Shown here piece by piece: positions 1 to 8,343 of a stretch of 64,000 nt of DNA. Both the position numbers and the translations under genes were made by a program. The notes below the pieces were generated by a model. It ran no database searches. It had not been told where the DNA came from and worked only from the letters and a program-made list of their open reading frames with translations. How positions within the stretch are numbered: the first letter of the stretch is position 1; every line of letters begins with the position of its first letter. Source of the DNA: Crocinitomicaceae bacterium (GTDB taxonomy: Bacteria; Bacteroidota; Bacteroidia; Flavobacteriales_D; Crocinitomicaceae); assembly GCA_021325675.1 (NCBI GenBank), contig JAJTCM010000003.1, forward strand, positions 1 to 64,000, in the 5' to 3' direction.

Positions 1-348
1 TCCTGAAAAAGAACCTGTGATGTAATAATCCCCAAGGGCATCAACGGCAATGTCTTTCGGGTCCACCAGGCCTGTGGCTGCTTGCCTGGCCCAGAGAACA
101 GCCCCCGTAGAATCGTATTTGACAACATAAACACCACTTCCGGCAAGCGTTGTAGAACCAAAAGTTACGTTCGAAGAGTGAAGCCCTACGACATAGCTGT
201 TGCCAATAGAGTCCGAGGTCATACTTATGGCTGATCCGCCAACATTTTTAGCCCATGTCCACTGCGGCGGATCATTTTGCTGGGCTAAAGCTATTTTCCC
301 GCTGATACATACGACCAGGAGGAAAATAAGATTTTTAATTATTTTCAT
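1..348 (-). CDS. Secreted beta-propeller (SBBP-like) protein, N-terminal fragment
   Basis: An ATG at 346-348 on the minus strand opens a frame that stays open to the window edge, so only the first 116 codons are visible. The product starts with a signal peptide of about 22 residues ending near ALAQ. After it come Gly/Asp-rich stretches of the type SIGNSYVVG and ALGDYYITGSF spaced about 55 residues apart. That spacing and pattern is typical of SBBP beta-propeller repeats found in large secreted Bacteroidota proteins, which often end in a T9SS sorting domain; the C-terminus lies outside the window. It lies 51 bp downstream of the beta-helix gene on the same strand and may share its transcript. 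Family assignment is an inference from repeat style. Confidence 0.6.
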   Translation of the reverse strand, partial: MKIIKNLIFLLVVCISGKIALAQQNDPPQWTWAKNVGGSAISMTSDSIGNSYVVGLHSSNVTFGSTTLAGSGVYVVKYDSTGAVLWARQAATGLVDPKDIAVDALGDYYITGSFSG

Positions 349-399
349 ATCGAAACTTGTTAAGGTGAATATTAATTAAAGTAAATTTCAGCGTGGAAA

Positions 400-1431
400 T
401 TACTTCTGTCCTTTGGCCTTAATATTTACATCTAAAGTTCCGTTTTGCGGAATAACTGAATTTTGAATATCCATGCTCACCATTTGTGGCATCGTGCAAA
501 CACCGCTCATGTTTGGCATCGGGAAGCTGCCGCCGTAAATTCCTACGTCTGTTCCGTCTGTTCCATAATCAGCGCCTATTGAGGAGCCGTTCAGCTGCCA
601 GTTGTAAGACCTGGAGTCAGACAAGCTTACGTTTAAAGGAACGGTAGAGACAAACTGCCCGGCTGTCGTATTCAGGTTACCGACACCCGTATTGCCGGAC
701 AGCGGAAAGTTCTGGAAGTTGATCGGGTCTGCATAAATGAAGATATTCTTATTGTATGTATTCTGTGTACCGGTAAAGTAGCTGGATACAGGCTGTGGTA
801 CCTCAATAAACAAGTTGTTGGTAATATTCGCATAGCTCACGGAGCTGATATACGACCTTAAAAACACATTGTTCGAGATCACGACGCTTGGTTTGTCAGA
901 GGTAGTGATATAAGACTGGACCACATTATTGCTCAGGATTACGTTGCTGAAATTGTTAATTCCTGCAAAACCGAGAAAATTGTTGCGGATAATCCACCCG
1001 TTGCCGCAAAAGCTCAGCCCGCCGACATAACAGCGCTCCAGGAGAATGTTGTTCACAGGAAGAGCGCCGCCCTGGCCTGTAAAATAGCTTGTAATATTAA
1101 TTCCTTTAATCGTACTGCCCGCAGGAAGTGTGGTGGAATTTCCCTGGCTCAGGTAAACATTACCCAATGTTGTCGGAAGATTGTACTGCGTACCCTCAAC
1201 CCTGTGCCCTGCGCCAATAAGAACTATCCGCTTGTTCAGGGTTACATCACCGTACGTTGTTGCCGACCCGTGAACATATACCGTATCTCCGGCAGCTGAC
1301 GCATCAACCGCAGCCTGAACTGTGGTATACTGGCCTGCAGCGATTGTATTATTACTTACTGTTCTTACAGTTGCCTGAGCAGCAAGGCTTAAACCCGCCA
1401 CTGCTAAAATTGAGAGTACTATTTTTTTCAT
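400..1431 (-). CDS. Secreted right-handed beta-helix (pectin-lyase-like) protein
   Basis: This 343-residue protein has a clear signal peptide (MKKIVLSILAVAGLSLAAQA) followed by a region reading 'YTTVQAAVDAS..GDTVYVHG', the usual opening of pectin-lyase-fold proteins. Many short Asn/Val/Ile-rich rungs follow (for example NVILSNNVV, VVISNNVFL, NITNNLFIE), as expected for a right-handed parallel beta-helix. No catalytic carbohydrate-lyase motif is recognised, so it is more likely a surface or adhesin-like protein than a proven enzyme. The last ~40 residues do not look like a standard T9SS domain. A TAnnTTTG promoter box lies about 15 bp upstream on the minus strand. Confidence 0.75.
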   Translation of the reverse strand: MKKIVLSILAVAGLSLAAQATVRTVSNNTIAAGQYTTVQAAVDASAAGDTVYVHGSATTYGDVTLNKRIVLIGAGHRVEGTQYNLPTTLGNVYLSQGNSTTLPAGSTIKGINITSYFTGQGGALPVNNILLERCYVGGLSFCGNGWIIRNNFLGFAGINNFSNVILSNNVVQSYITTSDKPSVVISNNVFLRSYISSVSYANITNNLFIEVPQPVSSYFTGTQNTYNKNIFIYADPINFQNFPLSGNTGVGNLNTTAGQFVSTVPLNVSLSDSRSYNWQLNGSSIGADYGTDGTDVGIYGGSFPMPNMSGVCTMPQMVSMDIQNSVIPQNGTLDVNIKAKGQK

Positions 1432-1445
1432 AAGTTCTTTTTTTA

Positions 1446-1453
1446 CAAAAATA
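1446..1453 (-). promoter_or_regulatory. Bacteroidota -7 box (TATTTTTG) for the beta-helix gene
   Basis: On the minus strand the sequence reads TATTTTTG, an exact match to the Bacteroidota TAnnTTTG consensus. It ends 14 bp before the ATG at 1431, giving a predicted leader of about 10 nt. No clear -33 TTG is seen. Confidence 0.55.
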
Positions 1454-1512
1454 CGCCCTCCCTTTCTCGGAAAAAATACTCCTAAATGGGTATATTATCC
1501 GGAAGATTATTA

Positions 1513-1520
1513 TATGTTTG
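1513..1520 (+). promoter_or_regulatory. Bacteroidota -7 box (TATGTTTG) for the PAS-LuxR gene
   Basis: TATGTTTG matches TAnnTTTG exactly and lies 25 bp upstream of the ATG at 1546. It lies inside the reading frame that would begin at 1486, so the upstream ATG cannot be the start for a transcript made from this promoter. This supports 1546 as the true start. Confidence 0.55.
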
Positions 1521-1545
1521 TAACACAAAAGTTGAATTTTTACAT

Positions 1546-2316
1546 ATGAGCATCCCAAACGACAAGCTTCAAAAAATATATTCAACATGGGACGAATCCG
1601 ATAAAAGAGCGAAAGCGAATACGGAAGTGAGTCCTTTTGACATTGAAAAAATGGTCGGGTCAATCGTCAGTACGGGACCTCTTTACTATTATGTAATCGA
1701 CTTTTTTGATATGTCCCTTTCACACGTCAGCCCTTCGATCATGGAAATTCACGGCTTTGATCCCAAAAAGGTAACTTTCGATGATATTTTAGGAACGATT
1801 GATCCCAGGGACCTGAATTTCGTTGCCGAGGCGGAAAAATCTGCCATTGACTTCTTTTACAAGACAGTCGGGATAAACAAAATAACGCGCTATAAAACCA
1901 ATTATTCTTTCAGAAGCCGGATGAAAAACGGGAAGTACGGCCTGCTTAACCATCAGTCGATCCAACTGACAGTGGACGAAAACGGTGGTTTTGGAAAATC
2001 GCTGAACATTCATACCCAGATCGATCACCTGAGCAATGAAAACACGTACCGTTATTCACTCATCAGCCTGGATAATGACGTTTCCTACATGAACCTCTGT
2101 TTTGACAGCCCGAACGATAGCCCTTGCATTTTTACACCGCGTGAGATTGAAATTTTGCAGCTGATTTCCGAAGGACTGGATAATGAGGCGATCGGCGAAA
2201 AATTGTTTATCAGCGCCAATACCGTTAAAAAGCACCGCAAAAATGTTTTAAGCAAAAGTGACTGTAAAAATACGGCGCAGCTGATTAAAATGTGCGTGCT
2301 GGAAGGACTTATCTGA
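1546..2316 (+). CDS. PAS-domain LuxR-type transcriptional regulator
   Basis: The 256-residue protein joins an N-terminal PAS-like sensory region (about residues 35-165, with 'VSPSIMEIHGFDP' near its start) to a C-terminal LuxR/GerE helix-turn-helix (about residues 190-256). The HTH shows the family pattern FTPREIEILQLISEGLDNEA, then 'ISANTVKKHRKNVLSK'. It should bind DNA and respond to a small ligand or redox signal bound by the PAS fold; no receiver-domain Asp is present, so it is not a classical response regulator. I chose the ATG at 1546 because the promoter box at 1513-1520 lies inside the longer frame. It is divergent from the beta-helix gene and may regulate it, which is an inference from position. 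Confidence 0.85.
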   Translation: MSIPNDKLQKIYSTWDESDKRAKANTEVSPFDIEKMVGSIVSTGPLYYYVIDFFDMSLSHVSPSIMEIHGFDPKKVTFDDILGTIDPRDLNFVAEAEKSAIDFFYKTVGINKITRYKTNYSFRSRMKNGKYGLLNHQSIQLTVDENGGFGKSLNIHTQIDHLSNENTYRYSLISLDNDVSYMNLCFDSPNDSPCIFTPREIEILQLISEGLDNEAIGEKLFISANTVKKHRKNVLSKSDCKNTAQLIKMCVLEGLI

Positions 2317-2368
2317 GAAAAGGCTAAATCCGGGAACAATGCCTATATTTAAACCCTCAATTTTAAAT

Positions 2369-2995
2369 ATGCATACACTTTTATTTTGTTCGTTCCTCCT
2401 GTTTGCACAAAACGTATTCTCCCAACCCATCCCGGTCGAAACGCTCGTCGGCCACAAACGGGTGTATGGTTTCTCATTGATCAACCGGCAGTTTAGCGAC
2501 AGCACGCGCTTCGGATTTTTCAGCCTGACGAGTTTTAACGGAACGTATGATAACAAAGGCAATGAATTGGTTACGTGCAACCAGCTGACTTTTGCCCTGA
2601 CAAAAAGATTGAAAATCGCCGCCGGGACTTCTTTCAATGGCCTGCTGGAGTTTTTTCCCTCGGCGGGCTTGCAGTACACGTGGTTCAAAGGCCCTTTTTT
2701 AGTCGTTTTTAACCCGGGATTTGAATTCAACACACGGGTGGCAACACAGAATTTCGGCATTTTTCAATGGCAGCCGGAGTTAACGCCCAAATGGAATTTA
2801 TACACCCGGATCCAGGGCTTGTTCATCCACAGCTTGGGTAAAACAGGCTCACATGAGCGCAGCTTTTATCACCTGAGAACCGGCCTGACAAACAATAATT
2901 ACACATTCGGCGTGGGCTTAAACGCAGATTACTTCGGGCCCTTGTACACCGTGATTTACAATTTCGGTGGTTTCCTGCGCTACGAATTCCGTTAA
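2369..2995 (+). CDS. Predicted outer-membrane beta-barrel protein, unknown family
   Basis: The protein is 208 residues from the ATG at 2369, which places a good signal peptide (MHTLLFCSFLLFAQNVFSQ) right at the N-terminus. An in-frame ATG at 2339 would add ten residues with no signal-like character. The mature part consists of alternating hydrophobic and polar strands rich in Phe, Tyr and Gly, with Asn/Gly turns, and it ends in a strand with a terminal aromatic-basic pair (YEFR), as is common for outer-membrane barrels. No named family was recognised. It follows the LuxR gene by about 50 bp and precedes the rhodanese gene. Confidence 0.6.
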   Translation: MHTLLFCSFLLFAQNVFSQPIPVETLVGHKRVYGFSLINRQFSDSTRFGFFSLTSFNGTYDNKGNELVTCNQLTFALTKRLKIAAGTSFNGLLEFFPSAGLQYTWFKGPFLVVFNPGFEFNTRVATQNFGIFQWQPELTPKWNLYTRIQGLFIHSLGKTGSHERSFYHLRTGLTNNNYTFGVGLNADYFGPLYTVIYNFGGFLRYEFR

Positions 2996-3000
2996 TTGTT

Positions 3001-3008
3001 TATTTTTG
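3001..3008 (+). promoter_or_regulatory. Bacteroidota -7 box (TATTTTTG) for the rhodanese gene
   Basis: TATTTTTG is an exact TAnnTTTG match starting 6 bp after the preceding stop codon and ending 16 bp before the ATG at 3025. The predicted leader is about 12 nt. Confidence 0.55.
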
Positions 3009-3024
3009 TCTAAAGCATTTACCT

Positions 3025-3372
3025 ATGAAAAAACTGGTTTTACTTCTTTTCCTGTTGATTTCCGGCCTGAGTAGCGGTCAGCAGCTGCTCTCTCCTGCTA
3101 AATTCAAAAAAGGCATCGCTAAAAAAGACATTCAGCTGGTTGATGTGCGCACAAACAAAGAATTCGAAGCCGGCCACATTGGCGATGCGCAAAACATTAA
3201 CTATTTCGCTGCCGGTTTCAAGGAACAAATCAATAAGCTCGACAAAGAAAAACCGGTTTACGTTTACTGCCAGGGAGGCGGACGAAGCGGCGCAGCAGCC
3301 AAAATGCTGGTTGAAATGGGCTTCAAAGAAGTCTTTGACCTCGAAGGCGGCTACGATGACTGGAAAGAATAA
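3025..3372 (+). CDS. Periplasmic rhodanese-like sulfurtransferase
   Basis: This 115-residue protein has a signal peptide (MKKLVLLLFLLISGLSSGQ) followed by a single rhodanese domain. The domain shows 'QLVDVRTNKEFEAGHI' (CH2A-type motif), the active-site loop CQGGGRSG with the catalytic Cys at about residue 83, and the closing 'LEGGYDDW' motif. Rhodanese domains transfer sulfane sulfur from donors such as thiosulfate to thiophilic acceptors. Export suggests a role in periplasmic sulfur or redox chemistry. The short, single-domain length is normal for this class. It precedes osmC by 47 bp and may be co-transcribed with it. Confidence 0.9.
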   Translation: MKKLVLLLFLLISGLSSGQQLLSPAKFKKGIAKKDIQLVDVRTNKEFEAGHIGDAQNINYFAAGFKEQINKLDKEKPVYVYCQGGGRSGAAAKMLVEMGFKEVFDLEGGYDDWKE

Positions 3373-3419
3373 ATTTCAAGAAATACACCCTAATATATCA
3401 ATAATTAAATCCTCAGAAT

Positions 3420-3833
3420 ATGAAAAGAAAAGCAAACGCAGAATGGCTGGGAAGCGGCAAAGAAGGAAAAGGCCACCTGACTACACAAAGCACCGTACTA
3501 AACCAAACACAATATTCTTTTTCTTCCCGCTTTGAAGAAGGCATCGGAACTAACCCGGAAGAGCTGATCGCTGCGGCACACGCAGGCTGTTTTACCATGA
3601 AGCTGAGCTTCAACCTCGGGGCGGCAAACTTTACACCGGAAAAACTGGATACTACCTGTACCGTAAACTTCGAAGATGGCGCCGTGGTTGAGTCGCACTT
3701 GTACCTGATCGCACAGGTGAAAGGAATTTCTGAAGAAAAATTTGCCGAAGTGGTAAACGACGCAAAAGAAAACTGCCCGATCTCGAAATTATTGAACACC
3801 AAAATCACACTCGAATACAAATTGGAAAACTAA
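3420..3833 (+). CDS. osmC: OsmC-family organic hydroperoxide reductase
   Basis: The 137-residue protein has the OsmC layout: a GSGKEGKG strand near the start, '[16 protein letters not shown]' carrying the first catalytic Cys (about residue 58), and 'ENCPISKLL' carrying the second Cys (about residue 122). The two cysteines form the thiol pair that reduces organic hydroperoxides, with electrons usually from lipoylated proteins or dithiols. It is cytoplasmic (no signal peptide). Together with the rhodanese before it, it suggests a small sulfur/peroxide stress locus. A hairpin terminator follows at 3868. Confidence 0.92.
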   Translation: MKRKANAEWLGSGKEGKGHLTTQSTVLNQTQYSFSSRFEEGIGTNPEELIAAAHAGCFTMKLSFNLGAANFTPEKLDTTCTVNFEDGAVVESHLYLIAQVKGISEEKFAEVVNDAKENCPISKLLNTKITLEYKLEN

Positions 3834-3867
3834 AATAATTCGAAGATTCGTCATACAACATAAATAG

Positions 3868-3892
3868 CCGGGGTTAGCGTCCCGGTTTTTTT
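3868..3892 (+). terminator. Rho-independent terminator after osmC
   Basis: CCGGG and CCCGG form a short stem around a seven-base loop, followed directly by seven T residues. It lies 35 bp after the osmC stop. Confidence 0.7.
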
Positions 3893-4173
3893 GTTTCACA
3901 ATCTATCCTTCCCTACTTGGCTCAACCTTCACTTTGCAGACTTTGCCTTTCTTTCCGTTCCATACAGATACTATCAAAACCGTGCAGCCCTGTGTCTTTG
4001 AGACTTCAAGGCAAGAACATGTTTTTGAAATTTATTGTGCGAACATACTATTTTAACTTTTTTTGCGTTTTTGAGTAAAATAGTGTAACCAATTCTATTT
4101 GTATACATTATAAGATGGCATAGAGTCTGCAAGCTCTTTGTAAAACCAAGCAAAAACATAAAACCAGAAAAGT
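3893..4173. other. Intergenic region upstream of the ECF sigma operon
   Basis: No convincing coding region is seen. The segment is AT-rich toward the sigma gene and contains TAAAATAGTGTAA at 4076-4088, a 13-mer that recurs at 23555-23567. No exact TAnnTTTG box is found before the sigma gene, which would fit an operon driven by a different (perhaps its own) sigma factor. Confidence 0.4.
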
Positions 4174-4746
4174 ATGAATGTTAACCCTTTGTATCACCAC
4201 ACGCCCGAGCGACTGAATGAAGAGAAGGTGTGGATACAGCGTGCCCAAAAAAGCCCGGAACATTTCGGGCCGCTGTATAAGAAATACCATGAGGCCATCT
4301 TCAGGTTTGTTTACCAACGGATGGATGACAAGGAAACGGCCTACGATGTTACGGCCCAGATCTTTGTGAAGGCCATGCACAACATCCACCGCTTTGAGGA
4401 CCGGGGCGTGCCCTTTGCCTCCTGGCTCTACCGCATTGCGAAAAGTGAGGTTTACCAATGTTTCAGGGACCGCAAAGCCGATCGTTATGTAAATATTGAA
4501 ACGGTTCAGCTCGTTGAATTTATCGATGATTTTGACCACGAGGAAAACCAGAATAAGATTAACAAAGTAACCAGGCTCATCAAAGAGCTGAAAGAAAAAG
4601 AAATCCAGCTGATTGAGATGCGTTTTTTCGAAAAAAGAAGCTTCAGAGAAATTGCCGAAATCCTGGATATGACGGAAAACAATGCGAAAGTGAAGACTTT
4701 CCGCGTCGTTGAGAAATTAAAAAAATTGTTCGAACAAAAAAATTGA
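4174..4746 (+). CDS. ECF-type RNA polymerase sigma factor
   Basis: The 190-residue protein has the two-domain ECF sigma structure. Region 2 spans about residues 30-95 ('FGPLYKKYHEAIFRFVYQR' through 'FASWLYRIAKSEVYQCFRDR') and region 4 about residues 130-182 ('REIAEILDMTENNAKVKTFR', a helix-turn-helix for the -35 element). ECF factors direct polymerase to stress or envelope regulons and are normally held by a membrane anti-sigma encoded next door. Here the next gene starts 2 bp after the stop and encodes a one-TM protein, fitting that role. The target promoter cannot be assigned from sequence alone. Confidence 0.92.
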   Translation: MNVNPLYHHTPERLNEEKVWIQRAQKSPEHFGPLYKKYHEAIFRFVYQRMDDKETAYDVTAQIFVKAMHNIHRFEDRGVPFASWLYRIAKSEVYQCFRDRKADRYVNIETVQLVEFIDDFDHEENQNKINKVTRLIKELKEKEIQLIEMRFFEKRSFREIAEILDMTENNAKVKTFRVVEKLKKLFEQKN

Positions 4747-4748
4747 AT

Positions 4749-6452
4749 ATGGAAAATTTTAAAGTGAAACTGGACAGGCCCAAAATCAGTTCTGAGGAAA
4801 TTGCTTCAAGACAAAACTTTGACAACGTTCTTTCAACATTCAATCAGGCAAAACCGCCGGCATACAAGAACCCCTGGTTTTGGGGTTCTGCCGGCCTGGC
4901 AACGGTCGGGGTAACGACCATACTTACACTCAATGCTTTTACCTTAAAAAATGAAACGGATGACAAAAAAATTACTTTAAAAACTAACGCCTTACCTGAA
5001 GACACCAAATGCATCAAAGCTCCCGTAGCCGGCGAGGATATTGCCTTCAAAACCTACGAGGTAAACCCGCTGAAAGATGAAAAAATCGTGCTCGAAAGCG
5101 GGACAACGATTGAAATTGACAAAGGGACTTTACAGGCCGAAAAACCGAATGAAAAGGTAGAGATCAAAGTGCGTGAGTTTCACGACCAGGCTTCAGTTTT
5201 CATTTCAGGTATTCCAATGGATTATCAAAAGGATGCTTTTGAATCTGCCGGAATGATTGAAATCAAAGGCGAACAGGATGGTGAGGAAGTGAAAATCAAC
5301 CCGGAAAAACCGATTGATATTGAGCTTAAAACCACTCAAAATCCCGAAACATTTGGTTTTTGGTTTTTGAACCAGGATAAAAAAGCGTGGGAAGAATATC
5401 CTGCTGAAACAAATAACACGGCAAAAGCAGCAACGCCCGTTTCCGACAAACAGGTGAAGCAGGCCGAGCAAAAAGTACAGCAAGCTGAGAACAAAATCAC
5501 CGCTGTAGAACAACAGATTGCCCGCGTGGAAACACCCAAAAAGGAGGAATATAAAATCCCGGGCAAAAACACCCAGCTCTTTGACTTAGATTTTGACAAA
5601 CATGATTACCCCGAGCTTTCAGCTTTCAGGAATATTGTTTTCGAAGTTGTCCATCCGAATGGCTACGACGCGGAGTTTGCTAAAAACAGCAAGAAAAACT
5701 GGAGCTCGGTTGACCTTTCGAAAAACCAGGAAAAATACACCGCTTTGTTCAAAAACAGCACAGAAAGCTACAAAGTACAGGTAAGACCGGTTGTTCAGGG
5801 CAGCGACCTTAAAAAAGCCGAAAAAGAATTCGACCAGGCCTTAGCTAGCGCGCAAAAAACAAAAACGGAGCTTGAAAACAAAAAACAGGAATTACTGGCC
5901 GAGAAAAAAGCCAGCCAGCAAGCGCTCAATGCATTGATCCAACAACAGATCGCTGCACAGGACCTCCAGAGCCGCAACCGCTACAACCAGCTGGCAGAAG
6001 CTTCGGAAGAGAACTACAAGAAGAGCTCCAACGCTGACATGGCAGCCGTTCAGGATTATTCCAATTCCGTATCTTTCCAGACAACGCGCTGGGGAGTGTT
6101 TAATTCCGACAAGCCTATCGCTTACCCTGAGCCTTTTAAAATCGGCGTTGCGCTCCTTTGGGTTGGCAACCAGGCCGCGAAATTCAAGCAGCTTTTCGTT
6201 TTCAATAAAGACAAAAACACCCGTTTTTCATACGGTGAGGGTTTCAGGAACATCGACTTGCTCGGCTTACAAAAAAATGACGACCTCGTACTTGTTGGTA
6301 TAGATTTTGAAGGAAACATCGGGTATTGTGAGATAAAAAAAGATGATCCGGTGAAAAGTACCGAAAAAATTACCTTCACCCGGAAAGATAAATCCACAAA
6401 AACGCTAGATTTGCTCAAAAGTTTGATGGATGGCACGACTGATACTGTTTAA
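4749..6452 (+). CDS. Large single-pass membrane protein, candidate anti-sigma or sensor
   Basis: The start is the ATG at 4749, 2 bp after the sigma gene; a TTG at 4743 also begins the frame but overlaps the sigma stop. The 567-residue product has a short cytoplasmic N-terminus (about 45 residues, 'RPKISSEEIASRQNFDNVLS'), one TM helix ('WFWGSAGLATVGVTTILTL') and a long periplasmic part. The latter holds a beta-rich segment after the TM, coiled-coil stretches rich in Gln, Ala and Lys (about residues 235-265 and 350-410), and a C-terminal beta-rich domain. No RskA/ZAS anti-sigma motif is recognised. Position and topology suggest it senses an envelope signal and controls the sigma factor, which is an inference. 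A homologue search would be needed to name the family. Confidence 0.6.
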   Translation: MENFKVKLDRPKISSEEIASRQNFDNVLSTFNQAKPPAYKNPWFWGSAGLATVGVTTILTLNAFTLKNETDDKKITLKTNALPEDTKCIKAPVAGEDIAFKTYEVNPLKDEKIVLESGTTIEIDKGTLQAEKPNEKVEIKVREFHDQASVFISGIPMDYQKDAFESAGMIEIKGEQDGEEVKINPEKPIDIELKTTQNPETFGFWFLNQDKKAWEEYPAETNNTAKAATPVSDKQVKQAEQKVQQAENKITAVEQQIARVETPKKEEYKIPGKNTQLFDLDFDKHDYPELSAFRNIVFEVVHPNGYDAEFAKNSKKNWSSVDLSKNQEKYTALFKNSTESYKVQVRPVVQGSDLKKAEKEFDQALASAQKTKTELENKKQELLAEKKASQQALNALIQQQIAAQDLQSRNRYNQLAEASEENYKKSSNADMAAVQDYSNSVSFQTTRWGVFNSDKPIAYPEPFKIGVALLWVGNQAAKFKQLFVFNKDKNTRFSYGEGFRNIDLLGLQKNDDLVLVGIDFEGNIGYCEIKKDDPVKSTEKITFTRKDKSTKTLDLLKSLMDGTTDTV

Positions 6453-6840
6453 TTTCCTTTTTTGCTGCAGCCTTGGATTCAGCCAGGAAGTTGAAACTAT
6501 ACACGTCACCAAAGAGCTCCGGGAACAGGATTTTTATCCCCAGATAGAAGGCATTTTCACCGGAGAAATCGATGTGCTCACGCTTGGCAGTCCTCAGGGG
6601 ATTATAACCTCGGCCGGCTGGAAAATCACATCCTTCACGCTGGGTTATCCGTCGGGCCGCGATTACAATACGGTTACGGTTAATTCCAACGTTTTTCCCG
6701 ATGATCTCATCCGCGAAATCGTGCGCAGCGCCCTCAAGGAGCAGATCTATCTGACAGACATCATGGCCGTTGACCCAGGCGGAACAAAACACCTGCTGAA
6801 AAGTATGGTTTTAACCCCTCTTCCCGGCGATGAAAAATAA
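6430..6840 (+). CDS. Exported protein resembling the C-terminal domain of GldM
   Basis: The ATG at 6430 overlaps the preceding gene by 23 bp, a sign of translational coupling. The 136-residue product has a signal peptide (MARLILFNFLFCCSLGFSQ). Its second half reads 'GWKITSFTLGY', then 'LIREIVRSALKEQIYLTDI', then 'VDPGGTKHLLKSMVLTPL'. This order matches what I know of the last domain of GldM/PorM, the periplasm-spanning gliding/T9SS motor component, where a strand pair is followed by 'DI.a.GPDGt.r.l'. The rest of GldM (TM helix and other domains) is absent, so it is a stand-alone GldM-C-like protein. The similarity is by eye and should be tested by HMM. Confidence 0.5.
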   Translation: MARLILFNFLFCCSLGFSQEVETIHVTKELREQDFYPQIEGIFTGEIDVLTLGSPQGIITSAGWKITSFTLGYPSGRDYNTVTVNSNVFPDDLIREIVRSALKEQIYLTDIMAVDPGGTKHLLKSMVLTPLPGDEK

Positions 6841-7246
6841 ACTACTTCTCCTGTTTTTACTGGCTTTCAGCTTCTCCGGGATGACGCAGCAGGATTCCGT
6901 GCAAACGATCGTCATTTCGAAAGCGGGCACAAAATTATACCGCGGTACCGACGACGAGATCCTCAACTGGTACTTTTACATTGATGAAACGGGCTACAGT
7001 TACCTTGCCAATCTCGAAATCGCAGAAGAAGAGCTTGAAAAATGGTTTGAAACCCGCAAAAACAGTGACAATATCTTCAAATCGAACACCCTGACTGAGG
7101 ACGGGGCGCTTATTTTCCTCAGTAAGGTCAATGAACCGGATGTCGTATTGACTTTTCGGGTCTTGGTCGAACAAAATAAGCTGTTAATCTTCAACATGGA
7201 TGATGAGAAGTATTACCATTTTGAAAAAATAAATATTCAGAGATAA
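6830..7246 (+). CDS. Small exported protein, unknown function
   Basis: The 138-residue product begins 11 bp inside the preceding gene, completing a four-gene coupled operon. It has a signal peptide (MKNKLLLLFLLAFSFSGMTQ) and a mature domain of about 118 residues with alternating strands and an acidic helix ('AEEELEKWFETRKNSD'). No family was recognised. The operon context suggests it acts in the periplasm with the sigma-linked membrane protein. Confidence 0.6.
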   Translation: MKNKLLLLFLLAFSFSGMTQQDSVQTIVISKAGTKLYRGTDDEILNWYFYIDETGYSYLANLEIAEEELEKWFETRKNSDNIFKSNTLTEDGALIFLSKVNEPDVVLTFRVLVEQNKLLIFNMDDEKYYHFEKINIQR

Positions 7247-7321
7247 GCGTATTATATTCATTGAAAAAGGGGTTTTGAAAAGTGAACACGCTTCGGAACA
7301 CGCTACTATCAAAAGTTATTT

Positions 7322-7329
7322 TATATTTG
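7322..7329 (+). promoter_or_regulatory. Bacteroidota -7 box (TATATTTG) for the PorG-like gene
   Basis: TATATTTG matches TAnnTTTG exactly and lies 38 bp before the ATG at 7368. It lies inside the frame that could start at 7275, which supports the downstream start. Confidence 0.55.
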
Positions 7330-7367
7330 CGCATAGTATACGTACAGTTAAACTAGAACTCAACAAC

Positions 7368-8327
7368 ATGAAATTAGGATTAAGTATATTTACCTTAACG
7401 ACTCTTGCGGGAACCGCTTTTGCTCAGTTTACCAACTTCAACACACAGAAGAACTGGTCGATGAACAAAAAAGAGTTGTGCTTTGGCGGTGGAGCGACCC
7501 AGTTTTTGGGTGACTTAGGGGGCGGAAAAGGAATAGGTAAAGATTATTCCCTGGCAGATATGAACTTGCTGAGAACAACCAGCTTCAACATTACGCTGGC
7601 TTACAGGTACCGCTTTCACCCGACTTTCGCAACCAGTTCTTCCCTCAATGTCGGAAGATACCAGGCGAGTGATAAAATTGACGGTGTACACCCTGGAAGG
7701 TTTCAGCGCCAGATTGATATCAAGTCCACTTTAATCACGGCATACCAGCGAATTGAATACATCGTATATGCCAATGAAAAAGTAGGAAAGCGTAACAGCC
7801 TGCCGGGCCTGAAAGGGATGAAAGATAAAAACACCCAATTCTATATCTACACAGGTTTGGGCCTTGCTTATTACAATCCGCAGGGAGGTAACAAATCAAA
7901 ATACCCGGGAGTTGCATTGCGCCCGCTTTCTACAGAAGGCCAGGGATACGCAGGTGGTGCGAAACCGTATAAGCTTATTACTGCAATAGTCCCTACCGGT
8001 TTGGGGTACCGCATGAGCATGGGCCGGATGTGGCGTGTGGCTTTCGAGGCTACTTACTTCAAAACATTTACGGATTACATGGATGATGTATCCACAACTT
8101 ATTATAACCCGAAAGCAAACGGCGGATCTGCAGGGGCGGAAGCCATGTATTTCTCAAACCCGGCAGAATCAGGGGATTGGGTAATGTTCAAAAACGGCGA
8201 GAAACGCGGTGACAACGAACGTGATGCTTTCTTCTATTTTAACGTTACTTTCTCTAAAAACATTACATATAAAGCTTACCAGCGCGGAAAACCGATCAGA
8301 TGGAAAGGTGTTCGTGCGAAATTTTAA
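7368..8327 (+). CDS. PorG-like outer-membrane beta-barrel (DUF6089 type)
   Basis: From the ATG at 7368 the protein is 319 residues, beginning with a signal peptide (MKLGLSIFTLTTLAGTAFAQ). The mature chain has 'ELCFGGGATQFLGDLGGG' at its start, repeated aromatic beta-strands such as 'TQFYIYTGLGLAYYNP', and the hallmark 'FTDYMDDVSTTYY' in the second half. These features are typical of PorG/DUF6089 barrels, the outer-membrane partner of the type IX secretion ring. The final residues 'RGKPIRWKGVRAKF' form a basic tail. The protein is monocistronic: its own promoter box lies upstream and a strong terminator downstream. It may be a paralogue rather than the core PorG. Confidence 0.75.
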   Translation: MKLGLSIFTLTTLAGTAFAQFTNFNTQKNWSMNKKELCFGGGATQFLGDLGGGKGIGKDYSLADMNLLRTTSFNITLAYRYRFHPTFATSSSLNVGRYQASDKIDGVHPGRFQRQIDIKSTLITAYQRIEYIVYANEKVGKRNSLPGLKGMKDKNTQFYIYTGLGLAYYNPQGGNKSKYPGVALRPLSTEGQGYAGGAKPYKLITAIVPTGLGYRMSMGRMWRVAFEATYFKTFTDYMDDVSTTYYNPKANGGSAGAEAMYFSNPAESGDWVMFKNGEKRGDNERDAFFYFNVTFSKNITYKAYQRGKPIRWKGVRAKF

Positions 8328-8343
8328 CTAATAATTGATCTAT

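Noticed and set aside
1486-1545. Upstream ATG extending the PAS-LuxR gene by 20 codons
   Set aside because: An exact TAnnTTTG promoter box lies inside it, so it is unlikely to be in the mRNA.
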